In this document: positions 21,223 through 30,516 of the stretch, one piece after another
Position numbering within the stretch: position 1 is the stretch's first letter
How the letters are laid out: each line of letters begins with the position of its first letter
Virus record (IMG/VR): IMGVR_UViG_3300033145_000171
Coordinates: 1-44,256 of that record
From: a virus
DNA: 44,256 bases
Strand: one strand, 5' to 3'
The notes under the pieces: model-generated
The model's input: only the letters and a program-made list of their open reading frames with translations
What the model was told of the DNA's origin: nothing
The model's database searches: none
Translations under genes and position numbers: made by a program

Positions 21223-21972
21223 CTAAGATGGAAAATTTAGTGGGTGCCCAGCATCCAGTTTTTTGGCAGCTCGGTCATATGCTCTTGCTGCTTCTATTGG
21301 GTCAGAATAAGTCCCAAGGTGGTAACGCTTACAATCGCTTTCTATTCTTGCCACCCATTTCTTATCACGTTTGTTAAAAGACAATCCTCGGAACCCGCTT
21401 GTATTGCTTGCCGTTAATAACCTTTTGTTTCTTGCACTTAAACCAGCATCAACAAAACGACAATTTGACGGAGAATACCCATCATTTACGTCAATTCTAT
21501 CAAGCAAAAGACCTTTTCCCCATCCATTAGATTCTGCCCATTCAATGAAAGCACTTGGATCGTTTAGCCATTCATCACAAACGGTTATTCCTCTGTCGCC
21601 CCAATCTTTAAAGCGATCATATTCAGAGTTGTTGCATCGTCGATTCATATTTGCCCATATATGATAAAGGGGATGCCCACGCAACCCGTGGGTTTTGCAT
21701 CTACAAACTGTTTCCTCTTTTCTAAGACACCCGCAAGATCTTGTGGTCCCTCTCTTCAGGCACTTCCATAAGGTTTCAGTGATATCGCCACAATCACATT
21801 TAAGTTTTAGCTTCCTACCTGTTTGCCCTGAGGGGTCAATGTAAGGTTCCACTTCTCCAATCACGGTTAGCCTACCGAATCGCATACCGATCATATCTTC
21901 AGTCTGATATTTGCGTTTTTTGTAATTTGGTTGATATTCTTTCTTTGATTCTGCTATACTGGATTTAGCCAT
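21223..21972 (-). CDS. HNH-type homing endonuclease with AP2 domain, cassette B
   Basis: The 249-aa protein (start chosen at GGAGGTAGGTATC-ATG) has three parts. A zinc-binding N-terminal part (about 22-95) contains MRFGRLTVIGEVEPYID and CDCGDITETLWKC...SCGCL. The nuclease core (about 105-175) has LYHIWANMNRRCNN, GDRGITVCDEWLNDPSAFIE and LLLDRIDVNDGYSPSNCRFV. A C-terminal AP2/ERF-like DNA-binding domain (about 185-240) has GFRGLSFNKRDKKWVARIES and EAARAYDRAA. Enzymes of this family cut DNA at or near their insertion site to copy themselves. It has its own promoter and hairpin leader and lies between two virion genes. Confidence 0.8.
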   Translation of the reverse strand: MAKSSIAESKKEYQPNYKKRKYQTEDMIGMRFGRLTVIGEVEPYIDPSGQTGRKLKLKCDCGDITETLWKCLKRGTTRSCGCLRKEETVCRCKTHGLRGHPLYHIWANMNRRCNNSEYDRFKDWGDRGITVCDEWLNDPSAFIEWAESNGWGKGLLLDRIDVNDGYSPSNCRFVDAGLSARNKRLLTASNTSGFRGLSFNKRDKKWVARIESDCKRYHLGTYSDPIEAARAYDRAAKKLDAGHPLNFPS

Positions 21973-22007
21973 GATACCTACCTCCACAAAAGGTGGTTGA
22001 TTGGTGA

Positions 22008-22041
22008 GAAGCGGTATAGGGACACCACCCTGTATCGCTTC
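22008..22041 (-). other. 5'-leader hairpin of HNH cassette B
   Basis: Fourteen-base arms (22008-22021 and 22028-22041) pair at 12 of 14 positions around a 6-base loop, just after the predicted start of the cassette B transcript. A second short hairpin (CCAC-CTTTT-GTGG) lies immediately before the GGAGGT ribosome site and could modulate it. Confidence 0.6.
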
Positions 22042-22045
22042 GTTA

Positions 22046-22074
22046 TGTATAGCTAAATTTAGCATAGTTGTCAA
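22046..22074 (-). promoter_or_regulatory. Sigma-70 promoter of HNH cassette B
   Basis: Leftward TTGACA (22074-22069), a 17-base spacer and TATACA (22051-22046). It starts about four bases after the stop codon of the gene at 22079. The spacer ends with a perfect 12-base palindrome, GCTAAATTTAGC (22052-22063). Confidence 0.7.
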
Positions 22075-22078
22075 CCTT

Positions 22079-22462
22079 TTATTGAAGTGCGAGGATCGCT
22101 GAGACGGCTATATCAGCCGCCGTGCCTGTTTCCGTACATTTGATTGCCATTCTTTGCACCAGGTTTATATTGAACGGATAAATATGTTCTCCGTCAGCCT
22201 CCGGCCCACTCGTTTTTGTAAACGCAGTGACAATATCGTTGGCATTATTTACTTTGATAAAATTCTCCACGAGAGCATCTTCATTATTCGACCCTACCCA
22301 TTCAAACTTACAGGTTCCATCCCCGGTCAAGTCCGTTATGTGAAGAGAAGCATTACCCGCCAATTTCTTCACATCGAATATGTCAGAATATACCGTTGTG
22401 TTTTTTACAATCGCTTTCGCGTCAAAGATTTTCACTATTGTGGTTGATCTGTTTAAGTCCAT
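22079..22462 (-). CDS. Small virion protein, unknown
   Basis: The 127-aa product is beta-rich (ASLHITDLTGDGTCKFEWVG at about 38-57, then PFNINLVQRMAIKCTETGTA). This kind of small all-beta protein is common among phage decoration or fibre-collar proteins. It is preceded by a terminator (22487-22519) and the ribosome site AGGAGGCTAAA. After its stop codon HNH cassette B begins. The specific role is not established. Confidence 0.55.
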   Translation of the reverse strand: MDLNRSTTIVKIFDAKAIVKNTTVYSDIFDVKKLAGNASLHITDLTGDGTCKFEWVGSNNEDALVENFIKVNNANDIVTAFTKTSGPEADGEHIYPFNINLVQRMAIKCTETGTAADIAVSAILALQ

Positions 22463-22486
22463 TTTAGCCTCCTGTTTGCGGCCAAT

Positions 22487-22519
22487 AAAAAAGCCGGTAT
22501 GGTTGCTGCCATACCAGCT
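22487..22519 (-). terminator. Intrinsic terminator T1
   Basis: Leftward strand: an 11-bp stem (AGCTGGTATGG with CCATACCGGCT, one G-U pair) around a 6-base loop, followed by six T. It lies after the giant-protein stop and before the next virion gene, so late transcription past it must be partial or antiterminated. Nearly the same element recurs at 38495-38529. Confidence 0.85.
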
Positions 22520-22564
22520 TCTTAAAAAAGTGTGTCATTCAGGGGATCAGTCTGAACGGGTTTG

Positions 22565-25500
22565 TTATTCGTTTAGCTTCGCTCTTCTTCTTAACTCTCT
22601 CTTTGTTGGTTTGAAACTACGCCTGATATTTGTCCTAATAGATTTCTTAGCAATAAAAGGTATAATTCCAACCAGTTTCATTCTCTTAATACGCTCATTG
22701 TACTCCCGGATGTCCTCTAAAATATCTGCCCAATCCGCTTTGTTCCGGTCCTCTACAGGTCTAAGCATGAATTTCATAATCTTGCTATTAATGTCGGACC
22801 TTCGCTCTTTCCATCTTCGTTCCTGTTGTCTCTCTGCCCACTTCTGTTCCCGGATTTTGGCAATAGCCGCAGGGTTAAACGATAATCCCCTCAAGATTGC
22901 ATCTGTCATATCCGCTTTTACCCTGTCCCTACCATAGAAGATAGGCACGTTTCTACGGGTTGTAAGGCCTTCCGTGGCCTCCCTGTACGCTTTTAAGGGT
23001 GCAGCAAGGGCTAAGGGTGCAATCTTCTCTAAACCCTTGCTTATGTCGCCTTTAAGGAGATTCTCACCGCCATAATAGAAATCGGTAATTACACTTCCGG
23101 GAGCGCCTAATATATCTTTCCATGTAGTCGGAAGGTCTGTTATCCCTATTTCAAGGGAGCCTTTTAAGTTCATGCCTATAAGACCAAACCCGCCGAACCT
23201 GGCAAAGTTTTCAGCATAAGCACCTATATTCGCTTCAAGCCAATTATACATATCCTCTTCAGGGTCATCAAGATCCCTAGCCATCCCGATGGCCTTCATG
23301 ATTAAATCCCATCCTACCACTCCGCCTGCACCTGCAAGAACAGCAGGGGATAAAGCCATATAACTAAAAGCCTTGCCATGTTTAGGTGTCCACCCCTCCC
23401 CCCAAAGGTCTTTCATTGTTAGCATGTAGTTATGAGAGAATGTCCTGAACACATAAAACGCTTTCATCACTTGTGCCGCGGGGTGCGATCCCCTGGCAAT
23501 CGAGGGCCAGTTTGCCTTTCCGTAAGTAGCATGAGACTGATCTGATATCTTTTTAGCAAGGTTTAACATTGCATCATGGTCTGTCTGGCCTTGTGCTTTA
23601 AGGCCAAGATAGGCCCCTGCAATCGTGGAAACACGGTTTAATTGTTCTGTGACCCCAAACGCTACCATGCTCCAATCAATCGCTTTATCCCATCCACGGC
23701 CTGCTTTACCTCTTAGAACTGCCAACGCTTCCCTATTATATTGGGCGTTATGCCAGCCTTTGTTGTGGATTTCGTCAAACAGGAGTTGAATATCAGCCGG
23801 AAGTGATTCTTTATTGCCAAACTTGTACGTCCCGTAAAGCTTACCAGCTTTAGCGAGATGCCCAAAGGTCTTATGGAGGGGAATGTTGCCAAATCCGTGC
23901 ATAGAGGCCGGTACACTGGTCAGGAGAGCCGTTAAGTTGACGAGGGGAGCTGATACCCTGCCTCCGAGATACTTGAGGACAGCAATACCCTTTATGGTTC
24001 CTGTAAGTCTGTCTATGGCCTCATCGTTTCTAAGCATGTGTTCTATATAGGATTTACCCTCTTTGAAACCGTTTTCCTGATTCACGGGGTCAACACGTCT
24101 CTCCTCTACAAAATCAAGATAATCCTCGTAGGTAACATCCTCACCCTCTAAGCCTTGAAACTCTTTCCAGCTTATATCGGTTCCAGTGAAATGAGCCAGC
24201 ATATCACGAGCCATGATCTTCTTGGCTTCTCCCGCAGATACGCTTCTGGCGTACTTGGCGAGGGCGATTCCGGGATCTTCCTCGTACCCCTCCCAAACCT
24301 CTAACCCTTTAGCGTCAACTCTCTGTATCATGTGAGCCCTGACCCCACGGCCTTTAATGATATTAGAGACCTGTTCGACTAAGGCCTTGGCGAATACGGC
24401 GCGAGTTTGCGTATCCACGTCCACGGCGGCCTGTTCAAAGGCTATGACTTTAGCAAGACGATTCTCGAAATAAGAACCTGGATTCTGAAAATGCCACACC
24501 TTAGGGCCAGTCTTTCCTTCCCCTTCTGAGGGATACCACTTACCGCCCATTTTTTTAAAGATAGGGGTTAAAGTCTTAGGTGCGGGGCCTGTAACCATAA
24601 AGTCCCGCTTTCCAGGTCCTAACTTCCGATCTACTACCGTAAGACCAAAATCCTTTAGCTCAAACTTCCTTGTCCGTATCCGCTTTAAAGCCTCGTTGAT
24701 AATGGCCTCCTGCGCCACTACCTGCCCGGCCATCTCAAACACATCTTCGATCATACGCTTTTGAGGTTCTACGGTAGTCGTGTAGCCCTCTGTTCGTTTA
24801 CGGGCCGCCCACCCATCAGCCAATATTTTAAGTTCAAAGTGTTCCCTTCTGGGATGCGCCCCCCTCTTCTCGGCAAACACCACAAAACGCCCCGGCTTTC
24901 TTATACGAGGCATATAATACCCTCTTATGCTTCCCATCTTAGCGAGGGCGAGTTTCAGGTTTACAGTGACGGCCTTACCGTCCACATTTACTGTTTCTGT
25001 AGGAAGCTCCTGCTCTATCTCTTTATAATGAGCCTCCAAGTCACGCATGGCCTGAAAGAGAATGTCAAAACCGTTGTTTGTAATTCTACGCCCGGCTATC
25101 AAAGCATTGACCGCTTGATCTGAGACTCCGGTCTTACGGTAGTCCTTGGCCTCTGCCTGTATCATGGCTTCAACGGCTTGCTGTTCCGCGCTTATGCCAG
25201 CTTCCTCCGTAAAAGTAGCAATAGGGAGATCTCCATCTTTAGCCTTAACCGCAAACAGATCCCATGCGTTAACACCTTCAATATCTTGATTCTTGGCTAT
25301 ACTGTACCCTATCCCGTTCTGGTCACGGTATTTGAGGTATTTCTTGTATTTACGGTATCCGGCCTTGTCCTGCTTCCTGAAGTTGTCTATTTCAACAGTG
25401 AAATAATGACCATCATTTGCCATTGTGATACCATCTAAGATGATATGCCGGTTATCTACGTTTTTAAGTCCATCCATGAACACCCGGCCAAGGGCTTCAA

Positions 25501-28500
25501 TCTTATGAAAGAAGTGAGCAGGCACAGATAACAACCTCTCCCATGATTTAACATCCGTTTTGGTCGTTTTCAATCCCTGTTTACGGACTGCCATGAACTG
25601 TCTGACAACATCCCATGTGTTGGTGGCGTCTTTCAGGTGTTCCTTGTCAAACGTCTTCTCTTCCCTCCTAACCTTCTTCTCGACATCGGGCCGCTTACTT
25701 TTGGGCTGGGCGTCAAGGAAGGATTTTATGTAGGCCTTGGCAAACTCTTCGGGGGATTGTGTGGGCTTGCCTTCAATCGTTATAGCCCCTGTCTCACTGG
25801 TCAGAATCTTCTTAGCGGTAGCATACAGGTCTTTCATGACCGCCTTGATCTTATCCCACACTTCGGCAAAAACTTCTTTCATCCTTGCGGTGAACTGCTC
25901 AAGAGTGGTATGCCCCTGGTTTATCACGTCCTTTGCAGTGGTTAGGACTCCATCGTATATTTCAGGTACGCTTTGGAGGGCTTCGAGGGATATGAAACCT
26001 TCTTGATCTTTGAGTAGGTCTGTGGCCTTACGGGGTTCAGCTTCCCCCGACTTATCAACTACAACCATTCTACCTGCAACACCAGTTTGTCGAATAGCCT
26101 GATCTATTTCAATGAGACGTTCCCGGGGAACTGTAAGCTGTTCTTCTGTAAATGCTCCACTTGCGATGTTTCGTTCAATGAGCTTTTTTTGCTTTTCGAG
26201 TTCTTTGCGTTTGGCGGGTGTTAGTTTAACGTCACCAGAAAAGAACTTATCTATGGCGGCTTCCATGCCCTGTTGTGTGATTTTCTCTTGGGCGGGGGTG
26301 GGTTTCGCCTTGGGAGCCTTGGTGGGGGGTTGGTCAAACATATCCAACGTCTCACCCTTTTCAGGGCCAAACAATTTCTTTTGTTTACCTGGTACGGTCT
26401 TGATTCCTTCACCGGCAGGGAATATAGTTTTGGTGGGTTTCTTCTCAGGACGCTCGACTACGCCTTCTTTTTCAAGTAGTGCAACCTTTTCGTGTGCGGT
26501 GGGTTCTTCAGGGGTTAGCTCGAAGGCTTTTGTTTCTTCTCCGGTTTCCCAATTGAATCCTTTTTGGTCAACTGGATCTCGGCCACTCGTTCTCTTTTCA
26601 GCTTCCTCATTTGCCTTTTGTATGCCAGCTCTTTCAGCTTCGCTAACGTCATTTTTCGACACTCCTTTTTCAAGTTCCTGTGCCTTATAGAAGTCTATCT
26701 CATCTTGTATTAATTTGTCAAGGGATTCGTCAGTCACCCTCTCACGCGGATTAAGTTCAAGCGCCCTTATAAAATCATCTTCAGTGGCCCCTTTAGGCAA
26801 CCAGCCTGCCTCAACGGCTGCTAACGTCATTTCGTCAATGCCTAATGCAGAGTTTTTGAATATCCCCGGTGGCATACCTTTCATGCCTGCCCTGCCGACA
26901 ATATCCCTGATTTCACCTGCCCATGTTTTGTCTTTACGTTGGATGCCGCCAGCGTATTTAAGCCACATCCTGAAGGACTTGGCTTTATTGGCCTTTTCCC
27001 TTTGCTTAACTATTTGTTTTTCTTGGGCGAGGATCTTTTGTGCTTCCGCTGTGGTGGGTTCAACCTTCTCCCCTTCCTTAGTGGGGGGTTGCATTTTCGC
27101 TACTTCGCCAATTATCGGCTTGTCGTATAGTCCATCTATCTTTTTCTTTATAATGTTTTGTGCCGCAGGTGATAAGTCTTCCCATTTAGATTCTGCAATC
27201 TTCTCACCTAACTTGCTCAATTTACCTTTCTTCGTTACCCACTGAGCGTCAGTAACTATTGCAACTTTTCGGCCTAACTTGAGCTTCTTGTCCCATGTGT
27301 ACTGGTATTTCGCTTCCCCCACACCCTTCTCAACCTCTGCGGGTTTCTCCACGACGTCGGAACCTTTAACCCCCGGCGCAAACTCTTCCAGTTTTCCGTA
27401 GTCTTTCTCGTGTAGGTCTTTGTATTGTTCAGGGGCGAGGGCGCCGGATTCGAGAGCTTGTTTGACAGCTTCTCGGTGCATCTTCTTTACCTCTCCAATT
27501 CCAGCACGGATTTGAACATCTTCTAAAACTTTCCGGTAAGGCTTGTTCCATATTTTAAAAGAATCAACCCAGTTTGAAGCAGCAATAAGATGGGTTCTCA
27601 ATATAGATTCCCGCGCTGTTTCAGGCAACGAAGCTAAAACACGGGCTGAAATATTTGTATCTCTTGGGGAATTAGTGATAGAAGCTATGTGGGATTGTTT
27701 CCACATTTTGAGTTGGTTGGAGTCAATCTCAGATTCGTCAACACCTTGGCGAACAATGTTTTGCTTTTTGGCTTCAATCGCCTCATCAATCGTCATCTCT
27801 GACGGCTGTTTAGCCTCAACCGGCAAGGATTTCTTGTCAGTTGGCTCGACGTCGGGAGTGGGTTGCTGTGGTTTCAACTGCTGCACTAAGTCATAGACTT
27901 CTTTCGGAAAAGACCTTAACTTCTTCCCATCAAGGTATGCTGTATATGCACTCTTTGTCTCCCCTAAAGGCTTATTTGTATCAATCGGAACTTTTTCTTC
28001 TTTAAACTCAATGTCTTTATCCTCGGCTATTTGCTCGGCTACTTCTCTATGGGTAAGCCTCTGTTTATTGTCCCAGTTTTCAGGTTCAACAAACCACGCT
28101 CTGACATTATTTTTATCAGAAGATATCGGTTTGTCCAAAACATCAACAGCCTTGCCCTTCTTTACTTCTATCTCACCTTCTACAGTAGGCTCTACGACAC
28201 CAAGAGCGACCTTCTCAGGCTCAGGCTTAGTAGGGGTAGGCTTTACAGGCTTGGCGATTGTGGGGGGTTCTGTGGCCCCTATCGGTTGCTGCACAATGTC
28301 CATAAATTCAATAACCTGCTCAACCTGATTCCTGACATTCGCGCTTAATATCTCGTTTAGGTCTAACTTTAGTTCAGGGTACTGATCTTTTATGGCGTCA
28401 ACCTGGTCTGTAGTGAGTTTGCCGGTTGAGAGGTCTTGGCTAACTTGGGCAATAATGTCTACTCGCGCCTTCTCTTCTATCTCACCCTTTAAGTCATTAA

Positions 28501-29542
28501 CGGCATCGCTTACCTCTTCATCCGTAACCCCGACATCCTTGGCTTTCTTGCTCACTATTTCGAGCTTTGACATAACCCCGCCAGCGATACCACCAGCCCC
28601 GGCACCGCCTATCAAGGCCTCAACAATACCCTCTGCAAGATCCCGAGTAGGCTCATATCCCATTTTTGCAATAAGGTTTTGCCATATCTGCTGAGAGCCT
28701 TCCTGCATACCCTCAATTCCCATGCCTTTACCAGCGGCTTTGACGGACGGCAAACGCCCTGCCGCCTTACCCGCTTTTGTTCCAATACGTAAGAATCGAC
28801 CAATGGCAAGCGATTCAAGAATTGCTGTTCCTGCTGTGGACGCTAACCCTGATACCGATGCTTCTGATATGCTTTTCCCGGCTTCCCTGGCTTCCTCGTA
28901 TTGCCCACTACCCTCAAGAGTAGCAAGGGCCGTACCGGCTAACCATGACGCGGCTGTACGGCTTAATCCCGCTGCCATACCCGCGCCACCTGTCATAAGA
29001 GCCGCGCCTAATGACGGTAATGCTTCTGAGATAATCCCTACCGCCCTCTTGAAAGACGGAGTTTCCATGAAGGTTCCACGGTATAGGCCCTTATCCCCTG
29101 CGAATACCCCTTCTTGTGACGCCTTTCTCCAATACTCAGACGCTTCTTTTCCAACCTTTGCAAGGGGGTCAATACCTGTAACATCCCCGGCCCATCGAAC
29201 AATAGACCCCACACCACCTGCAAGGCCCATAGTTCCGCGTACAAGACCCTTGCCGACAACTTCACCATAGCCCGGTTCGTTTGCCTCAATCCACTCTTTG
29301 CCCGTCTGCTCAAGCTCATCAATCGTAGGCGCATTATAAGGGGCAATAGGATCACGTCTTATGGCTTCCATACCCTGTTCAAGCACATACGAATCCCGGT
29401 CAGGATTATCAGTTTTCAGCTTTCCATACTCGGTTTCAAGCCAACTAAACCGTTGCGCTGACTGTTCTTCCTCTGTCGGCTTAGGAGTTGAAAGCTGTTT
29501 GTAATAATCTATGGTTTTTTGATATGGGTCAGTTTGAGACAT
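22565..29542 (-). CDS. Giant LPD38-like polyvalent/ejection virion protein
   Basis: This 2325-aa protein (alternative start 29584, 14 residues longer) seems to be an injected virion protein. After a soluble start, residues about 96-326 are glycine/alanine-rich and hydrophobic (VVGKGLVRGTMGLAGGVGSI, LPSLGAALMTGGAGMAAGL), able to enter membranes. A very long charged linker follows (Lys/Glu/Pro-rich). From about 1350 comes a folded part with IRGYYMPRIRKPG near 1540. A C-terminal LPD38-like part (about 1870-2040, LTALLTSVPASMHGFGNIPL, FGVTEQLNRVSTIAGAYLGL) is followed by further hydrophobic stretches. Polyvalent proteins with LPD domains are carried in the virion and enter the cell with the DNA. 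I see no lytic-transglycosylase motif. The exact activities are unknown. Confidence 0.7.
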   Translation of the reverse strand: MSQTDPYQKTIDYYKQLSTPKPTEEEQSAQRFSWLETEYGKLKTDNPDRDSYVLEQGMEAIRRDPIAPYNAPTIDELEQTGKEWIEANEPGYGEVVGKGLVRGTMGLAGGVGSIVRWAGDVTGIDPLAKVGKEASEYWRKASQEGVFAGDKGLYRGTFMETPSFKRAVGIISEALPSLGAALMTGGAGMAAGLSRTAASWLAGTALATLEGSGQYEEAREAGKSISEASVSGLASTAGTAILESLAIGRFLRIGTKAGKAAGRLPSVKAAGKGMGIEGMQEGSQQIWQNLIAKMGYEPTRDLAEGIVEALIGGAGAGGIAGGVMSKLEIVSKKAKDVGVTDEEVSDAVNDLKGEIEEKARVDIIAQVSQDLSTGKLTTDQVDAIKDQYPELKLDLNEILSANVRNQVEQVIEFMDIVQQPIGATEPPTIAKPVKPTPTKPEPEKVALGVVEPTVEGEIEVKKGKAVDVLDKPISSDKNNVRAWFVEPENWDNKQRLTHREVAEQIAEDKDIEFKEEKVPIDTNKPLGETKSAYTAYLDGKKLRSFPKEVYDLVQQLKPQQPTPDVEPTDKKSLPVEAKQPSEMTIDEAIEAKKQNIVRQGVDESEIDSNQLKMWKQSHIASITNSPRDTNISARVLASLPETARESILRTHLIAASNWVDSFKIWNKPYRKVLEDVQIRAGIGEVKKMHREAVKQALESGALAPEQYKDLHEKDYGKLEEFAPGVKGSDVVEKPAEVEKGVGEAKYQYTWDKKLKLGRKVAIVTDAQWVTKKGKLSKLGEKIAESKWEDLSPAAQNIIKKKIDGLYDKPIIGEVAKMQPPTKEGEKVEPTTAEAQKILAQEKQIVKQREKANKAKSFRMWLKYAGGIQRKDKTWAGEIRDIVGRAGMKGMPPGIFKNSALGIDEMTLAAVEAGWLPKGATEDDFIRALELNPRERVTDESLDKLIQDEIDFYKAQELEKGVSKNDVSEAERAGIQKANEEAEKRTSGRDPVDQKGFNWETGEETKAFELTPEEPTAHEKVALLEKEGVVERPEKKPTKTIFPAGEGIKTVPGKQKKLFGPEKGETLDMFDQPPTKAPKAKPTPAQEKITQQGMEAAIDKFFSGDVKLTPAKRKELEKQKKLIERNIASGAFTEEQLTVPRERLIEIDQAIRQTGVAGRMVVVDKSGEAEPRKATDLLKDQEGFISLEALQSVPEIYDGVLTTAKDVINQGHTTLEQFTARMKEVFAEVWDKIKAVMKDLYATAKKILTSETGAITIEGKPTQSPEEFAKAYIKSFLDAQPKSKRPDVEKKVRREEKTFDKEHLKDATNTWDVVRQFMAVRKQGLKTTKTDVKSWERLLSVPAHFFHKIEALGRVFMDGLKNVDNRHIILDGITMANDGHYFTVEIDNFRKQDKAGYRKYKKYLKYRDQNGIGYSIAKNQDIEGVNAWDLFAVKAKDGDLPIATFTEEAGISAEQQAVEAMIQAEAKDYRKTGVSDQAVNALIAGRRITNNGFDILFQAMRDLEAHYKEIEQELPTETVNVDGKAVTVNLKLALAKMGSIRGYYMPRIRKPGRFVVFAEKRGAHPRREHFELKILADGWAARKRTEGYTTTVEPQKRMIEDVFEMAGQVVAQEAIINEALKRIRTRKFELKDFGLTVVDRKLGPGKRDFMVTGPAPKTLTPIFKKMGGKWYPSEGEGKTGPKVWHFQNPGSYFENRLAKVIAFEQAAVDVDTQTRAVFAKALVEQVSNIIKGRGVRAHMIQRVDAKGLEVWEGYEEDPGIALAKYARSVSAGEAKKIMARDMLAHFTGTDISWKEFQGLEGEDVTYEDYLDFVEERRVDPVNQENGFKEGKSYIEHMLRNDEAIDRLTGTIKGIAVLKYLGGRVSAPLVNLTALLTSVPASMHGFGNIPLHKTFGHLAKAGKLYGTYKFGNKESLPADIQLLFDEIHNKGWHNAQYNREALAVLRGKAGRGWDKAIDWSMVAFGVTEQLNRVSTIAGAYLGLKAQGQTDHDAMLNLAKKISDQSHATYGKANWPSIARGSHPAAQVMKAFYVFRTFSHNYMLTMKDLWGEGWTPKHGKAFSYMALSPAVLAGAGGVVGWDLIMKAIGMARDLDDPEEDMYNWLEANIGAYAENFARFGGFGLIGMNLKGSLEIGITDLPTTWKDILGAPGSVITDFYYGGENLLKGDISKGLEKIAPLALAAPLKAYREATEGLTTRRNVPIFYGRDRVKADMTDAILRGLSFNPAAIAKIREQKWAERQQERRWKERRSDINSKIMKFMLRPVEDRNKADWADILEDIREYNERIKRMKLVGIIPFIAKKSIRTNIRRSFKPTKRELRRRAKLNE

Positions 29543-29544
29543 TT

Positions 29545-30516
29545 TTACATTCCAGCTTGATTTGGTCTGTTCTTTAGTAACCATTCACGGACAAACTTTT
29601 CCAAGGCTTTAGGTTTCTTTAATATATCTGTAAATGCTTCTCCAATAGTTGCCTTATCAGGCTTATTTTTAGGCCCGGCAAAAAAAGTGCTTTTCTTGGT
29701 TGGCGTAGTAGTTGTGGTTTTCGTTTTGGTTGTAGATCCCAACCCTTTACGTTTCTTTTTCACTTTCTCTGCTTGACTTTTCGTACTTGTAGGAGTTGTG
29801 GTTGTCTCTGTCACAGTTTTTGGCCTTGTTTCAGTTTTTATTTCAGTTTGTTGACTGGGAGGTGTAAACCTAATGCCACCTTCCCTGTTCATCCCATAAG
29901 TCCCTGCTGGAGCTATTTTTCGGCCAAACATATTTGGTTTTCCACCCGATTCTTCAGGCACGGTAATTCTTCCAGACCCTTTTGGCATTTGAGACCAAGG
30001 CTGTTCTTCCCTGGTTCCAGGAAAAGGTGAAGGTGTTGTGGGTGCCGGAGCTTGTTGTGCTGGAGACGTGTATGGTGTCCCAGTATAAGTCTTTGGCTGT
30101 CCCGGTTTCTGACCTGGCACTGTACCCCCGCCACCTGTTGGTGAATCTCCAACGCCCCATTCACCGCCACCACGTTTCCATTTCCCCATTCTCTCTTTTT
30201 CTTCAATCTCTCTTTGTTTAATGCTGTCTTGCCATGTTTCCCTTGCTTTTTTCGCTAAGTCTTCTTTTTGCTTTTGTTTAAGCCTCTCCCTCTCTAACCC
30301 TCCCTTGCCATACTTCCCATACAAGGCCCGGTTCTTTTTCTTTTCTTCAAAAGCCCCTGATTCACCAGCGGAAAAACTCCTACTGGACGATATCCCAAAC
30401 TGCCCCCCGGTAGGCCCGCCCATGTACCCGCCGCCTTGACTTCCGCCCATACGCTTTAACAGCATATTCCGGGCTCTTGTCATAAACTGTCTACGTTCTA
30501 ATTCTTCTATTGGCAT
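29545..30516 (-). CDS. Disordered Gly/Pro/Thr/Lys-rich virion-region protein
   Basis: The 323-aa protein has a short helical start (MPIEELERRQFMTRARNMLL), glycine-rich runs, then a long low-complexity region rich in Pro, Thr and Lys (TETTTTPTSTKSQAEKVKKK). A C-terminal helix follows (ALEKFVREWLLKN). It reads as largely disordered. The ATG overlaps the previous stop (TAATG) and the stop precedes the giant gene by two bases, so it may be a partner, scaffold or linker of the internal virion proteins. Confidence 0.55.
   Translation of the reverse strand: MPIEELERRQFMTRARNMLLKRMGGSQGGGYMGGPTGGQFGISSSRSFSAGESGAFEEKKKNRALYGKYGKGGLERERLKQKQKEDLAKKARETWQDSIKQREIEEKERMGKWKRGGGEWGVGDSPTGGGGTVPGQKPGQPKTYTGTPYTSPAQQAPAPTTPSPFPGTREEQPWSQMPKGSGRITVPEESGGKPNMFGRKIAPAGTYGMNREGGIRFTPPSQQTEIKTETRPKTVTETTTTPTSTKSQAEKVKKKRKGLGSTTKTKTTTTTPTKKSTFFAGPKNKPDKATIGEAFTDILKKPKALEKFVREWLLKNRPNQAGM

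Noticed and set aside
12397-22462. Diversity-generating retroelement acting on the fibre genes
   Set aside because: No reverse transcriptase, accessory gene or paired template/variable repeat with adenine-directed differences was seen; the anchor-domain duplication is an ordinary paralogy.
25637-28694. Several 80-190-codon rightward frames opposite the giant gene
   Set aside because: They are shadows of the giant leftward frame, lacking ribosome sites and with serine/phenylalanine-biased unnatural composition.
29038-29355. Alternative leftward frame of 105 codons inside the giant gene
   Set aside because: It lies wholly within the giant reading frame in another phase and has no start signal of its own.
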